Below are positions 29,003 to 38,013 of a stretch of 64,000 nucleotides of DNA, one piece after another. Numbering within the stretch: position 1 is the stretch's first letter; every line of letters starts with the position of its first letter. The DNA is taken from NCBI RefSeq assembly GCF_012584445.1, contig NZ_JABAHI010000007.1, positions 1-64,000 on the forward strand, given 5' to 3'. The notes beneath the pieces are model-generated. The model was not told the origin of the DNA. It ran no database searches and worked only from the letters and a program-made list of their open reading frames with translations. The stretch comes from Olsenella sp. KGMB02461 (GTDB lineage: Bacteria; Actinomycetota; Coriobacteriia; Coriobacteriales; Atopobiaceae). Position numbers and translations under genes: made by a program.

Positions 29003-29737
29003 CTAGAAGTCGAAGGCTTTCTCGATAGGCACGCGGATCATGAGGTCTGCCACCGCGTCCTGGGGCGTAGGCTGAAGGTTCACCATGATGAGCCTCTTGC
29101 CGCCAAAGAGCTGCACCAAGCCGGCCACAGGCCATACCACCAAAGAGGTCCCCCCTATGACAAGGGTGTCGCAGCCGGCCACCGCATCGGCCGCGGCATT
29201 GAGGACCTGCTGGTCAAGGGCCTCTCCATAGAGCACCACGTCCGGTTTGATGGGGCCGCCGCACTGGTCGCATGCCGGCACTCCCGGCTGATCCAGCACC
29301 CATTGGGCCGAGTAGACCTCGCCGCAGCGCAGGCACTTGTTGCGGTGCACCGAGCCATGAAGCTCCAGCACGTTCTTGCTGCCGGCCATCTGATGCAAGC
29401 CGTCGATGTTTTGGGTGAGCACCGCCTTCAAGGGGCCGTCCTGCTCCAACTGAGCCAACTTGCAGTGGGCTTGGTTGGGTTTTGCCCCACGAGGAATCAT
29501 CTTTTCTTTGTAAAACCGAAAGAACTCCTCAGGGTGCGTCTCGTAAAACTCGTGGGAGAGCATGGTCTCGGGCGGATAGTCGAACTTCTGGCGATAAAGC
29601 CCGTCCACCGAGCGAAAGTCCGGGATGCCGCTGGCCACCGAGACCCCTGCGCCTCCCAAGAACACCAGGTTTTGGCTCTCGTCCACCGCGTGGGCCAACG
29701 CTTGCTGGGCCTCCGCGATATCAGTTATCAACTCCAT
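29003..29737 (-). CDS. cobB: NAD-dependent protein deacylase (sirtuin)
   Basis: Removes acetyl or other acyl groups from lysines using NAD. The 244-residue protein has GAGVSVASGIPDFRS (NAD binding), TQNIDGLHQ, the catalytic His in ELHGS, four zinc Cys in CLRC and CDQC, and GTSLVVWP. No Arg/Tyr pair typical of class III desuccinylases is evident, so deacetylase is the simplest call. It is alone on the minus strand, divergent from the patatin gene. The 243-bp gap from it to folE shows no gene but has a CTGCCGAGAAACCC motif at 28911. Confidence 0.95.
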   Translation of the reverse strand: MELITDIAEAQQALAHAVDESQNLVFLGGAGVSVASGIPDFRSVDGLYRQKFDYPPETMLSHEFYETHPEEFFRFYKEKMIPRGAKPNQAHCKLAQLEQDGPLKAVLTQNIDGLHQMAGSKNVLELHGSVHRNKCLRCGEVYSAQWVLDQPGVPACDQCGGPIKPDVVLYGEALDQQVLNAAADAVAGCDTLVIGGTSLVVWPVAGLVQLFGGKRLIMVNLQPTPQDAVADLMIRVPIEKAFDF

Positions 29738-29818
29738 GGCTCACTCCTTTGCTCCCACAGTACAATGCCATGATGTTCGATCGGGTTCCACCCGCTCTCC
29801 CGTGATTGGAAGTGTGCC

Positions 29819-30694
29819 ATGCCCTACACCGCCAATGCCGCCCTGTGCTTCGAAGGCGGCGGAATGCGCGCAGCCTACACCGGGGCCTTCTCTCAAGCTA
29901 TCACCGAGGTAGGCTTGGAATTTCCCTATGTCTGCGGAATCTCGGCCGGCTCCTCGCTCACTGCAAACCATGTGGCCCGCGACCCTCGCCGCTCCCGCCT
30001 GCAGTTCGTGGACTATGCCGAGGACCCCCGTTTTGGCGGCCTTTCCCACTTCATGCGCGGCGACGGCTTCTTTAACTCCGACTACCTCTACGAGGGTTGC
30101 GTGGCCTCAGGCGAAGTGCCCATACAATGGCAGGCCTTCTGCGACAACCCGGCCGAAGCCGTGATGCAGGCGTTCTCTGCCACCACCGGCCGCACGGTGG
30201 TATGGCACAAACGCGACTACAAAGACGCCGTCGACCTGGCCAGCCACTGCCGCGCCAGCTCCACCATGCCCCTGCTCATGAACCCCATCGCCCTAGACGG
30301 CGAAGTGATGTTTGACGGTGGTCTGGGAGAAGGCGCAGGGCTTCCCCACCCCATGGCACTGGCCGACGGCGCAGAAAAACTCGTGGTCATCGCCACACGT
30401 CCCCGGGGCTACCGCAAGCAAACCTACGGCACGGCGCACAAGATGCTCATCCGCCGCACCTTTGGTGCCTACCCCCTGGTTGCCGAGGCCCTCATCACCC
30501 GCCCCCAGCGCTACAACGCCGCCCTCGCTCAGCTGGAAGAGCTGGAGCGCCAAGGCCGCGCACTGGTGATCCGCCCCGACACCATGCCGGTGCAAAACTC
30601 CACCTTAGACACCCAGAAGCTCGAGGAAGCCTGGGACCTGGGCTACATCCAAGCCGCCCGCGACCTCGAGCGCGTCATCGCCTTCTGCCGCTAG
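29819..30694 (+). CDS. Patatin-like phospholipase
   Basis: A 291-residue patatin-fold acyl hydrolase of the bacterial YjjU type. It has the oxyanion GGGMRAAYTG (13-22), the nucleophile Ser42 in GISAGS, and the dyad Asp in MFDGGLGEG. There is no signal peptide, so it acts inside the cell, presumably on lipids or lysophospholipids. The start ATG is preceded by TGGAAG. It is a single gene followed by a strong hairpin. Confidence 0.92.
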   Translation: MPYTANAALCFEGGGMRAAYTGAFSQAITEVGLEFPYVCGISAGSSLTANHVARDPRRSRLQFVDYAEDPRFGGLSHFMRGDGFFNSDYLYEGCVASGEVPIQWQAFCDNPAEAVMQAFSATTGRTVVWHKRDYKDAVDLASHCRASSTMPLLMNPIALDGEVMFDGGLGEGAGLPHPMALADGAEKLVVIATRPRGYRKQTYGTAHKMLIRRTFGAYPLVAEALITRPQRYNAALAQLEELERQGRALVIRPDTMPVQNSTLDTQKLEEAWDLGYIQAARDLERVIAFCR

Positions 30695-30755
30695 ACGGCC
30701 CAGAAACCCGCCCTCTACCCAGCAGCTCGTCACGGACGCCCATCGGGCTCTCAAG

Positions 30756-30794
30756 ATACCGAGAAACCCCAGCACCTGTAGCTGGGGTTTCTTT
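30756..30794 (+). terminator. Rho-independent terminator after the patatin gene
   Basis: GAAACCCCAGC (30763-30773) pairs perfectly with GCTGGGGTTTC (30781-30791) around a 7-nt loop, then TTT. The left arm is part of the 15-bp sequence ATACCGAGAAACCCC (30756-30770), also found at 16914-16928. Confidence 0.85.
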
Positions 30795-30823
30795 GGGGCC
30801 CGATGCGGGACTCGCTTGGAGCT

Positions 30824-31582
30824 CTAGATATCCAGCTCCAGTGTGATGGGGCAGTGGTCGGAGCCCTCGGTATCCATAAGGCACGCTGCGCCGGAGATCT
30901 TGTCGCGCAGGTCATTGGAGACCAGGAAGTAATCCAGGCGCCAGCCAGTGTTGGAAAGGCGGCCGCGCTCGCGATAGCTCCACCAAGTGTAGGTGTCTGC
31001 CTGATCGGGGTGCAGGTAGCGGAAGGTGTCAGTGAAGCCGGAGTCCAAAAGACGCGTGAGATCGTCGCGCTCAGCATTGGTAAAGCCTGCATGGCCAGCG
31101 TTCTTCTCGGGATCTTTGAGGTCGATGGGCTCATGGGCCACATTGAGGTCGCCGCACAAAATCACTGGCTTGTCCTTGGCCATGTCGTCCAGCAAATGAG
31201 TGAGGTGCTTGTCCCACTCCTCGCGGATGCTCAGGCGCTGCAGCTGGTCTTGGGAGTTGGGCGAGTAGACTGAGACAAACCAGTAGGGCTCGAACTCGCA
31301 GGCGCAGATGCGGCCCTCGACGTCTGCCACCTCAAGGCCCGTCTTGCGCACCACCTGAATGGGTTTCTCGCGAGAGAAGACCGCCGTGCCGCTGTAGCCT
31401 TTTTTCTCGGCATAGGACCAGGTTTGATAGTAGCCCGGCAGATCGAGCTCTACCTGGCCCTCTTGGCATTTCGTCTCCTGGACGCCAAAGCAATCGGCAG
31501 CTTGGGCATCGAAGACTTCCATAAAATTCTTGCGCATGATGGCACGGATGCCATTGACGTTCCACGATACGAACTTCTTCAA
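30824..31582 (-). CDS. xth: Exodeoxyribonuclease III (AP endonuclease)
   Basis: Repairs abasic sites and trims 3' ends in DNA. The 252-residue product has KKFVSWNVNGIRA, the catalytic Glu in QETKC, GDLNVAH, and the C-terminal GSDHCPI. The start chosen is TTG 31582, because GAGGGG lies 6 nt before it and the family's MKKFVSWN start then matches; an upstream GTG (31609) would add nine residues. It is the Neisseria/Bacillus ExoA-like length. Confidence 0.93.
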   Translation of the reverse strand: MKKFVSWNVNGIRAIMRKNFMEVFDAQAADCFGVQETKCQEGQVELDLPGYYQTWSYAEKKGYSGTAVFSREKPIQVVRKTGLEVADVEGRICACEFEPYWFVSVYSPNSQDQLQRLSIREEWDKHLTHLLDDMAKDKPVILCGDLNVAHEPIDLKDPEKNAGHAGFTNAERDDLTRLLDSGFTDTFRYLHPDQADTYTWWSYRERGRLSNTGWRLDYFLVSNDLRDKISGAACLMDTEGSDHCPITLELDI

Positions 31583-31777
31583 AGCAGCCCCCTCACAAAG
31601 GATGGTCACGCATTGAAGTGTTCCTGCCCAACTAGGCTTTTAGGATACGTCAGCACGCCTAAGCCACGAAAACCTCAGGGGGCTCGCCCTAGCCGATATG
31701 TGCCGGCGCTTGGCAGTGGGAAGCTGCGGGTGGGCCGGCGGCGGCAGGTGGCCGAAAGCGCCTGGGGCGAAGCGCCG

Positions 31778-32581
31778 CTAGAGCGAGAAGACGGGGGCGG
31801 CAGCCTCGAGGAAGGCCTCGGCGGAGCGGGTGGCGACAAGGCGTTCAGGGAAGCCCACGCGCTTGAGCAGCGCCATGGCACGTGGCACGCGGCCCACATC
31901 AAAGCTTATGTGGGCGTCGGTGTTGACGGCTATGGAGATGTCGCGCTCGGCGCAGGCACGCACAATGGCCTCGCAACGAGCCTCCATGACAGGGCTGGCG
32001 CCGGCACTCAAGTCAAAGCTATGCTCATTGATCTCCACTAGCTTGTGCTGGGCGGCCACCACATCCAGAAGGCTGTCGATGTCGAAGGGAAGCCCCGTGC
32101 GGCCAATGTGGCCTAGGATGAGCACCTTGGGATGGCAGGCAGCGGCACCATACATGGCTGCGAGCTGCTCGGGAGTGGCTCCGGCAGCAAAACCCTTCTC
32201 GTGGACCGAGGCCACCAGATAATCGCAGTCGCGCGTGCACTCCTCCAGCAGGCTGAAGGGCGCACGCCCTTCGCCAAAGAAGCCCGAGGTCTTGTCTTTG
32301 GCAGCCCCAAAGAAGGTGCCCTCCAGGTCGACGATGTCTACCTCGGCGCCGCGCAGCAAGGTGACGCCCATCCACTGGCGAGGCCAGCAGTTTTGGTTGA
32401 CAAAGTGCTGGTACTCCCTAAAATCGCCTGAGACTGATACCAACGGCGAAAAATGGTCGGCGATTCCCAGGATCTCCAACCCGCGATCATGAGCTGCGCG
32501 CACATTCTCTTCCACTGTGGAATAGGCATGATAGGAAAAGACGGTATGGATATGGACGTCGCAGCGGTTTTCCAAGGCCAC
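31778..32581 (-). CDS. PHP-domain metal-dependent phosphatase/phosphoesterase
   Basis: A 267-residue PHP-family enzyme with trinuclear-metal ligands in DVHIHTVFS, GIADH, the Glu of GAEVDIVD, SVHEKG, GHIGRTG and NTDAH. It resembles YcdX/histidinol-phosphatase-like proteins; the real substrate is not predictable. The start is GTG 32581 behind GGAG with a 7-nt spacer. It lies 48 bp downstream of the aminotransferase, so the two may be cotranscribed. That would fit a histidine-type aminotransferase/phosphatase pair, but this is speculative. Confidence 0.88.
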   Translation of the reverse strand: MALENRCDVHIHTVFSYHAYSTVEENVRAAHDRGLEILGIADHFSPLVSVSGDFREYQHFVNQNCWPRQWMGVTLLRGAEVDIVDLEGTFFGAAKDKTSGFFGEGRAPFSLLEECTRDCDYLVASVHEKGFAAGATPEQLAAMYGAAACHPKVLILGHIGRTGLPFDIDSLLDVVAAQHKLVEINEHSFDLSAGASPVMEARCEAIVRACAERDISIAVNTDAHISFDVGRVPRAMALLKRVGFPERLVATRSAEAFLEAAAPVFSL

Positions 32582-32629
32582 AGTAGTGCTCCCAAACTTG
32601 TATGCCGGCCTCCCGCGGGGGTCGGGCTT

Positions 32630-33823
32630 TTACTGGCGATAGCTCTCCATCAAAGACGCCCAGGCGCCCATGGAGTTTGCTATGGTCTCACGGGAGACGC
32701 AGTAACCCACGCGCACCCAGCCAGAACAACCAAAAGAATCACTGGGCACCGGCAGCAGCTCGAAGGACTTGGCGCGCTCGAAGAAGGCTTGAGCGTCGGG
32801 CTCTAAGGCTTTGACCCACAGGTAGAAGGCGCCTTCGGGCTCCACATACTCATAGCCAAGGCCAGAGAGGCCGCGGGTAAGGAGGCTGCGGTTCTCGGCA
32901 TAGGCGGCCACGTCTGCAGGGACGTCCACGCAGCGCTCGATGACGCGCTGAAAGAGCGAGGGAGCGCACACAAAGCCCAGGGCACGGGCGGCGCCTGCCA
33001 CGGCGTTTACCAGCAGGTCGTGATTTTGATTGGTGTTGGGGACAAGCACCCAGCCCACGCGCTCGCCGGGCAAAGACAGCGACTTGGAGTAGGAGTAGCA
33101 CACCAGCGTGCGGTCGTAGACGCCGGGAACCCAGGGGACCTCGGCTCCGTAGGTGATCTCGCGATAGGGCTCGTCGCTCACCAGATAGATGGTGGAGCCA
33201 AAGGTGCGCTCGGCTTTCTCCAGGGCTACGGCCAAACGAGCCAGCGTCTCGGCGTCGTAGACCACGCCCACGGGGTTGTTGGGAGAGTTGATCACCACGG
33301 CCTTGGTGCGGGCATTGAGGGCGGCGGCAATGGCCTCCACATCAAGGTTGAAGGTGTCTGGCAGCGCAGGCACCTCGACGCAGGTGGCGCCGGCGGTCTC
33401 GATCCACACCTTGTACTCAGGGAAGTAGGGAGAGATCACGATGACCTCGTCGCCGGGGACCACCACCGCGTTGAACACACAGGAAAGCGAGGCGGCGGCA
33501 CCCACCGTCATGAAGAAGTCAGAGGCATCGTAGCCCGTGCCAAAGCGGCGGTTGATGGAGTTGGCCACTGCAGATCGGCAGCTCATGAGACCCGCTGCCG
33601 GCGTATAGCCGTGGAGCTCCAGCGAAGGCAGCTCCAGGGCCTCTTGAATGGCCTTGCGCACCTGAGGGGGCGCCGGCACCGAGGGGTTTCCCAGCGAGAA
33701 GTCGAAGACGTTTTGGGCGCCGATCTGCGCCTTGCGTGCGGCGCCGTAGGCAGCGATCTCGCGGATGGACGATTTTTGCGCACCGTAGTCATACATGGTG
33801 GCGTTGACAGGCATGTGATCCAT
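32630..33823 (-). CDS. PLP-dependent class I/II aminotransferase
   Basis: A fold-type I aminotransferase, 397 residues from ATG 33823, which follows GGGGAG with a 5-nt spacer; the ATG 15 bp upstream has none. Visible residues are SPNNPVG, the PLP Lys in YSYSKSLSLPGERVGW, and the C-terminal GWVRVGYCVS substrate-carboxylate region. It resembles AspC/AlaT-like enzymes annotated as pyridoxal phosphate-dependent aminotransferases. The amino donor is undetermined. Confidence 0.92.
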   Translation of the reverse strand: MDHMPVNATMYDYGAQKSSIREIAAYGAARKAQIGAQNVFDFSLGNPSVPAPPQVRKAIQEALELPSLELHGYTPAAGLMSCRSAVANSINRRFGTGYDASDFFMTVGAAASLSCVFNAVVVPGDEVIVISPYFPEYKVWIETAGATCVEVPALPDTFNLDVEAIAAALNARTKAVVINSPNNPVGVVYDAETLARLAVALEKAERTFGSTIYLVSDEPYREITYGAEVPWVPGVYDRTLVCYSYSKSLSLPGERVGWVLVPNTNQNHDLLVNAVAGAARALGFVCAPSLFQRVIERCVDVPADVAAYAENRSLLTRGLSGLGYEYVEPEGAFYLWVKALEPDAQAFFERAKSFELLPVPSDSFGCSGWVRVGYCVSRETIANSMGAWASLMESYRQ

Positions 33824-33922
33824 GAAGGCTCCCCTCATTCATACTGAGATAAGTCTAGGCGTTGGTGTGCCTTCTCAACACCCCAGCGCCTTTAGTGTCG
33901 CAAGAGCGTAACCCTCATGCCT

Positions 33923-34744
33923 CTAGGGCCTTGGACCCTTCTGAGAGAGGTCATCTCTAAGGCCCGGCTCCAGATAGTAGCCCTCCGAGCTAAAGCGCCG
34001 CTTGTAGGCCAGATAACAGGCAGCCACGATGGCCGCGGTGCTGGCAGCGCTGATCATAAGCAGCACCACGATCTGGTATTTGGCCGCCACCATAGGATCT
34101 GCCCCGGCCAGGATCTGGCCGCTCATCATCCCGGGGATCTGCACGATGCCAGCGGCACACATGGTAGCCAGGGTAGGCGCCATGCCCGCCGACACTGCCG
34201 CCTTGATGGAGGGAAACGCCGCTTCCCGAGGGGTTGCCCCCAGCGCCACCAGCGTATACATCTCCTGGCTGCGCGCGTCCATGTCGGCAAAAAGGCGCTC
34301 GATGGCCACCGACACCGAGGACAGTGCGTTGCCCATCACCATGCCCATAATGGGGATGAGTTGCTGGGCGTTCCACCAAGGCGTCGCGCCGATAACCCCG
34401 TCAACCACCACCAGGGCCACCGACACCGACGGCACAAAGATGGAGAGAAAAACGCTGGGGGCTATGCCGTGCACCGTTTTGCGGGTGCGGTCGCAGGCGA
34501 TCTGGGTGGCCGCCAGAGACATCACCGCCACTGCCAATGCAACCCACCAAAAGGTTTGATATTGAAAGAGGTAGCCCAGCACAAAGCCCAAGGCCAAAAG
34601 CTGGATGAGCAGTCGGACCGTGGAGATGGTGATGGATTTTACCAGCCCCAAGCGCAGCTTCCAGGAGGCCAGGAGGTCCACCGCTATAAGAGCCACTGCG
34701 AGCAGGAGCTGAGGGTAGCCGATGTTTACCACACCGCCAGTCAT
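33923..34744 (-). CDS. FetB/YbbM-type ABC transporter permease (UPF0014)
   Basis: A 273-residue membrane protein with seven or so helices and the UPF0014 signature region GMVMGNALSSVSVAIERL, with the following LVALGATPREA and GIVQIPGMMSGQILAG. FetB homologues export iron or provide metal-stress resistance in E. coli. ATG follows AGGAGG and overlaps the stop of the ATPase gene as ATGA, so the two are translationally coupled. Confidence 0.93.
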   Translation of the reverse strand: MTGGVVNIGYPQLLLAVALIAVDLLASWKLRLGLVKSITISTVRLLIQLLALGFVLGYLFQYQTFWWVALAVAVMSLAATQIACDRTRKTVHGIAPSVFLSIFVPSVSVALVVVDGVIGATPWWNAQQLIPIMGMVMGNALSSVSVAIERLFADMDARSQEMYTLVALGATPREAAFPSIKAAVSAGMAPTLATMCAAGIVQIPGMMSGQILAGADPMVAAKYQIVVLLMISAASTAAIVAACYLAYKRRFSSEGYYLEPGLRDDLSQKGPRP

Positions 34745-35430
34745 GATTTGTCGCCTCCTGCAGCCTCGCGGCGGCTCATCACGCCCTGGGCCAGTACAAA
34801 GGTGGCGGTGGCAAATCCGTCGGGAGGCCTATGGCGAATGCGCAGCACAGCCGAGCCTTCTTTTTGTGCCACAGAGCGGCAGAGAAGCCCCACCGCCTTG
34901 GCCGACTCATCATCGAGGCCAGCATCTACCTCGTCTAAGAGCAGCACTTTTGGGTGGGTCACAAACGCCCGCAGGAGCGCCACTCGCGCCTGCTGGCCGC
35001 CGGAGAGTTGGGAGGCATCCATATGACAGCTCACCTCGTTAAGATCCACTGCGTCCAAAAGCGCTTGCAGCTCCTCGTCAGCTGGAGGAGTGATGCCTGC
35101 GTTGACCTTGAGCGTCCAGGGAAGCCTGAGGTTGTCGCCCACCGTGCCGGGCACCAGTACGCTCTGCTGAGGCACCAAACACACCTGACGGCGCCAGGCC
35201 ACCGGGCTCATCCCATCGGAATCCTGGCCGTTAAGACGCAGAGTGCCGGCGGTTTTGGGGAGCAGTCGAGCACAGACTCTCAAAAGAGTGGTCTTGCCTG
35301 AACCCGAGGGGCCGGTGAGATCGTAAACACCCCCAGCCTCTAAGAAAAACGACACGTCCTCGAAGGGCGAGAAGGGCTTTCCATGGCTCAGATAGCGAGT
35401 CTTGAGATGCTCTGCTTCAAAGAGCGCCAT
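34741..35430 (-). CDS. FetA/YbbL-type ABC transporter ATPase
   Basis: The ATPase partner of the FetB-like permease. From ATG 35430 (GGAG 8 nt upstream) it is 229 residues; the frame stays open for 23 more codons without a better site. It has Walker A GPSGSGKTT, the Q-loop, signature LSGGQQAR and Walker B VLLLDEVDAGL. The H-loop region reads IRHRPP, keeping a His. Together the pair would export a divalent metal, by analogy to FetAB. Confidence 0.92.
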   Translation of the reverse strand: MALFEAEHLKTRYLSHGKPFSPFEDVSFFLEAGGVYDLTGPSGSGKTTLLRVCARLLPKTAGTLRLNGQDSDGMSPVAWRRQVCLVPQQSVLVPGTVGDNLRLPWTLKVNAGITPPADEELQALLDAVDLNEVSCHMDASQLSGGQQARVALLRAFVTHPKVLLLDEVDAGLDDESAKAVGLLCRSVAQKEGSAVLRIRHRPPDGFATATFVLAQGVMSRREAAGGDKS

Positions 35431-35499
35431 GACCTCATCTCCCAACCCTTCAGCGAGCATGTCTGCCCCATTAAGGTACCCGGAAGAGACATCTATCAA

Positions 35500-35671
35500 C
35501 GGCTAAATGGTCCCTTCATAGGACTTCGCGCCTATGGATTTTAGGGAAGTCCTACAAGCGCGTGCACCAAGACCTTCATAGGCCTTCATCACGCTCACGG
35601 GTCTGCGCGCCTCTGCCGAAACTCCGCTAGCAATCTGTAGGTTAGGATGCACAAGAGAAAGGAGCATTTTT
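35500..35671. promoter_or_regulatory. Divergent control region between the fetA-like and hydroxyacid dehydrogenase genes
   Basis: Contains a perfect 8-bp inverted repeat AGGACTTC (35520-35527)/GAAGTCCT (35546-35553) and a 10-bp direct repeat CCTTCATAGG (35513-35522 and 35573-35582). Either could be an operator. The plus-strand gene has an AAAGGAG ribosome site. Confidence 0.45.
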
Positions 35672-36625
35672 ATGAACATCGTCTTGCTCGAGCCCCTCTT
35701 GGTGCCCCAAGAAACCATAAATACGCTCGCCGCCCCGCTCAAAGCCGCAGGCCATCGCTTCAAGGCCTACGACACCCCCACCAAAGATCCTGGCCAGCTG
35801 ATCCAACGAGCCCAGGGCGCCGACATTATCATCATCGACAACACGCCCCTGCCGGCGCAGGTCATCCAAGCCCTCCCCCAACTCAAGTTTGTCGACATCG
35901 CCTTCACTGGAGTAGATCAAGTGGCCCTGGACGCCTGCCGCGCCCGCGGCATCCTCCTGAGCAATTGCGCGGGCTACTCCGACACCTCGGTGGCCGAGCT
36001 CGTGTGCGGACTTACCGTAGACCTTTTGCGCCAGATACCCGCCTGCCAGCAGGCAACGCGCAGCGGAGGCACCTCCCAAGGCCTTCTGGGTACCGAGATC
36101 GCGAGCAAGACCGTAGGCATTTTGGGCACCGGTCACATTGGAACTCGGGTGGCCCAGCTCTTTTTAGCCTTTGGAGCTCGTGTCTTGGGCTACGCGCGCC
36201 ATCAAAATCCTCACTGCGTCGCCCTGGGCGTAGAGTATCCGGGCCTCAAAGATTTTCTGACTCACTCAGACATCCTTACGGTGCACCTGCCCCTGACTCC
36301 TGAGACGCGGGGTTTTCTCGATGCCGAGAAGATCGCCACCATGAAACCCGGCAGCTATCTGGTGAATTGTGCCCGTGGGCCTATCGTGGACACCCCGGCT
36401 CTTGCCCAGGCTCTCACCTCTGGTCATCTTGCTGGGGCCGCTATCGACGTCTTTGACCAGGAGCCGCCGCTACCCTCTACCAACCCGCTCCTTAAGGCGC
36501 CCCATACGGTACTCACACCTCACGTGGGCTACTTCACTGCCGAAGCCATGGTTCGACGCGCCACCATAGCCTTTGAAAATGTTGCAGCCTATTGCCAGGG
36601 TGCGCCGCAGAATCTGGTGATCTAA
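35672..36625 (+). CDS. D-isomer-specific 2-hydroxyacid dehydrogenase
   Basis: A 317-residue NAD-dependent dehydrogenase. It has the Rossmann motif GILGTGHIG, the catalytic Arg in NCARGPIVD, Glu in VFDQEPP and His in PHVGYF. It belongs to the broad phosphoglycerate/hydroxypyruvate/lactate dehydrogenase family; substrate unresolved. ATG follows AAAGGAG. It is transcribed divergently from the ABC pair and converges on the MFS gene. Confidence 0.9.
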   Translation: MNIVLLEPLLVPQETINTLAAPLKAAGHRFKAYDTPTKDPGQLIQRAQGADIIIIDNTPLPAQVIQALPQLKFVDIAFTGVDQVALDACRARGILLSNCAGYSDTSVAELVCGLTVDLLRQIPACQQATRSGGTSQGLLGTEIASKTVGILGTGHIGTRVAQLFLAFGARVLGYARHQNPHCVALGVEYPGLKDFLTHSDILTVHLPLTPETRGFLDAEKIATMKPGSYLVNCARGPIVDTPALAQALTSGHLAGAAIDVFDQEPPLPSTNPLLKAPHTVLTPHVGYFTAEAMVRRATIAFENVAAYCQGAPQNLVI

Positions 36626-36664
36626 CAAAGCCGCAGGTCACGGGGCGCAGGACCTCTGCGGCAG

Positions 36665-37891
36665 CTATTCCTTTTTGCTTCTCAGGCACCACCACATGCA
36701 AAACGCCGCACCCACCGCTGCGATGATGCACGAGGCGCCAAAAAGCACCCGCTGGACACCAAGGACATCAGCCAAAAAGGGGGCTGCCAACAAGGGCACC
36801 ACGCCAGCGCTCATGAGGCCAAAGCGCACAAACCCCATGACGCGCCCGAGGGAGGCGATGGGCGTCTCCTGCTGTACCAGCGTCATTTGCACTGGCTCTA
36901 AGAAGCCCCAGGCAAAACCATTGACAGCCTGGCCGAGAATGGCCACCCACAAAATGTTGGTTCCCACATAGACCATGGAGCCCACGCCCACCACAAAGAG
37001 TGAGCCCAAAAGCAGGCCCAGATTAACCCGGGAAGTGGGTATGCGGGTGAGCACCCAAGCGCCCACCGACGAGGTAAGGCCCACCACGGCAGAGAGCCAT
37101 CCCAGCCACACGATATCCACCTGAAGGACATCGCGATAGAACAGCGACTCTAAAGAGTCGAAGGCGCCAAAGGCAAAGAAACCTAAAAACCCCGAGACGA
37201 AGATGACAAGAAGATCGCGATTGTCAAAGGTCATGCGCGCGCCCTCCACCATGCCCGAGATTACGCCCGTGAGCCTGTCATCTTCGCCGGCAGGCTTTAC
37301 CCGCTCTTTGCAATCACGGGCAAATAGAAAGGTCACCGCCATGACGACCGCCATGAACAAATAGACTGAGTTAGTGGGCAACACACCCACCAAAAGCCCG
37401 CCTGCGACGGGCCCTAGGGTGAAAGCAATGTTGCTATAGAACACCAAAAGGCCGTTGAGCCGTTGCCTGCCCTGCTCGTCTGGCTGAAGGTAGCTTGGAT
37501 AGGCGTGGGTGGTGGTGTTGAGGAAGCCACCGCAAATCCCCAGAAAAACCGCTGCGAAGATCAAGGACGGCACGCTGATGGGCACAACCCCCATCACGAG
37601 GCTCGACACCGCAGCCAAGGCCACTGTAACCATGGCTACCCGGCGCGGCCCAACCCTATCGATGGCCGGCCCTGCCAAGGCGTTGCCAGCCGAGACACAT
37701 AGATTGCGCACTAAGGTGACCGCGGCAACAAGAAATGCGCCACCAGAAAGATCATAGGTGGCGGCGCCGATGAGGCCCAAGAAGTAGACAGCGTTGTTAG
37801 CGCACCACTGGAGTGACTCGATCCAAATCAGGTCGACCTCTGCCCTCGAGAGGCGGGGTTCCTCCATGGTGGCATCGACGGTTCTTCTCAT
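36665..37891 (-). CDS. Major facilitator superfamily transporter
   Basis: A 408-residue protein with about 12 membrane helices and the MFS loop 2-3 signature as DRVGPRRVAM. The N-terminal 20 residues are hydrophilic. The sequence resembles multidrug/DHA-type exporters, but the substrate is unknown. No good ribosome site precedes either ATG (37891 or 37867). It shares a weak hairpin, GCCGCAG/CTGCGGC (36630-36662), with the convergent dehydrogenase gene. Confidence 0.88.
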   Translation of the reverse strand: MRRTVDATMEEPRLSRAEVDLIWIESLQWCANNAVYFLGLIGAATYDLSGGAFLVAAVTLVRNLCVSAGNALAGPAIDRVGPRRVAMVTVALAAVSSLVMGVVPISVPSLIFAAVFLGICGGFLNTTTHAYPSYLQPDEQGRQRLNGLLVFYSNIAFTLGPVAGGLLVGVLPTNSVYLFMAVVMAVTFLFARDCKERVKPAGEDDRLTGVISGMVEGARMTFDNRDLLVIFVSGFLGFFAFGAFDSLESLFYRDVLQVDIVWLGWLSAVVGLTSSVGAWVLTRIPTSRVNLGLLLGSLFVVGVGSMVYVGTNILWVAILGQAVNGFAWGFLEPVQMTLVQQETPIASLGRVMGFVRFGLMSAGVVPLLAAPFLADVLGVQRVLFGASCIIAAVGAAFCMWWCLRSKKE

Positions 37892-37965
37892 CTTTTATCA
37901 CACGGCGCAGAGGCGCCCCTTTCCGAGGTAATTCGCAATTCCATCCACCCATCTTGTGACCACAC

Positions 37966-38002
37966 AAAAAGGGCGGCGGCCAACCTCAGCCGGCCGCCGC
38001 CC
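37966..38002 (-). terminator. Rho-independent terminator of the first PTS operon
   Basis: GGGCGGCGGCC (37971-37981) pairs with GGCCGCCGCCC (37992-38002). The five A residues at 37966-37970 give a T5 tail on the minus strand. It lies 12 bp past the IID stop. Confidence 0.9.
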
Positions 38003-38013
38003 GTCCCTGGGGG

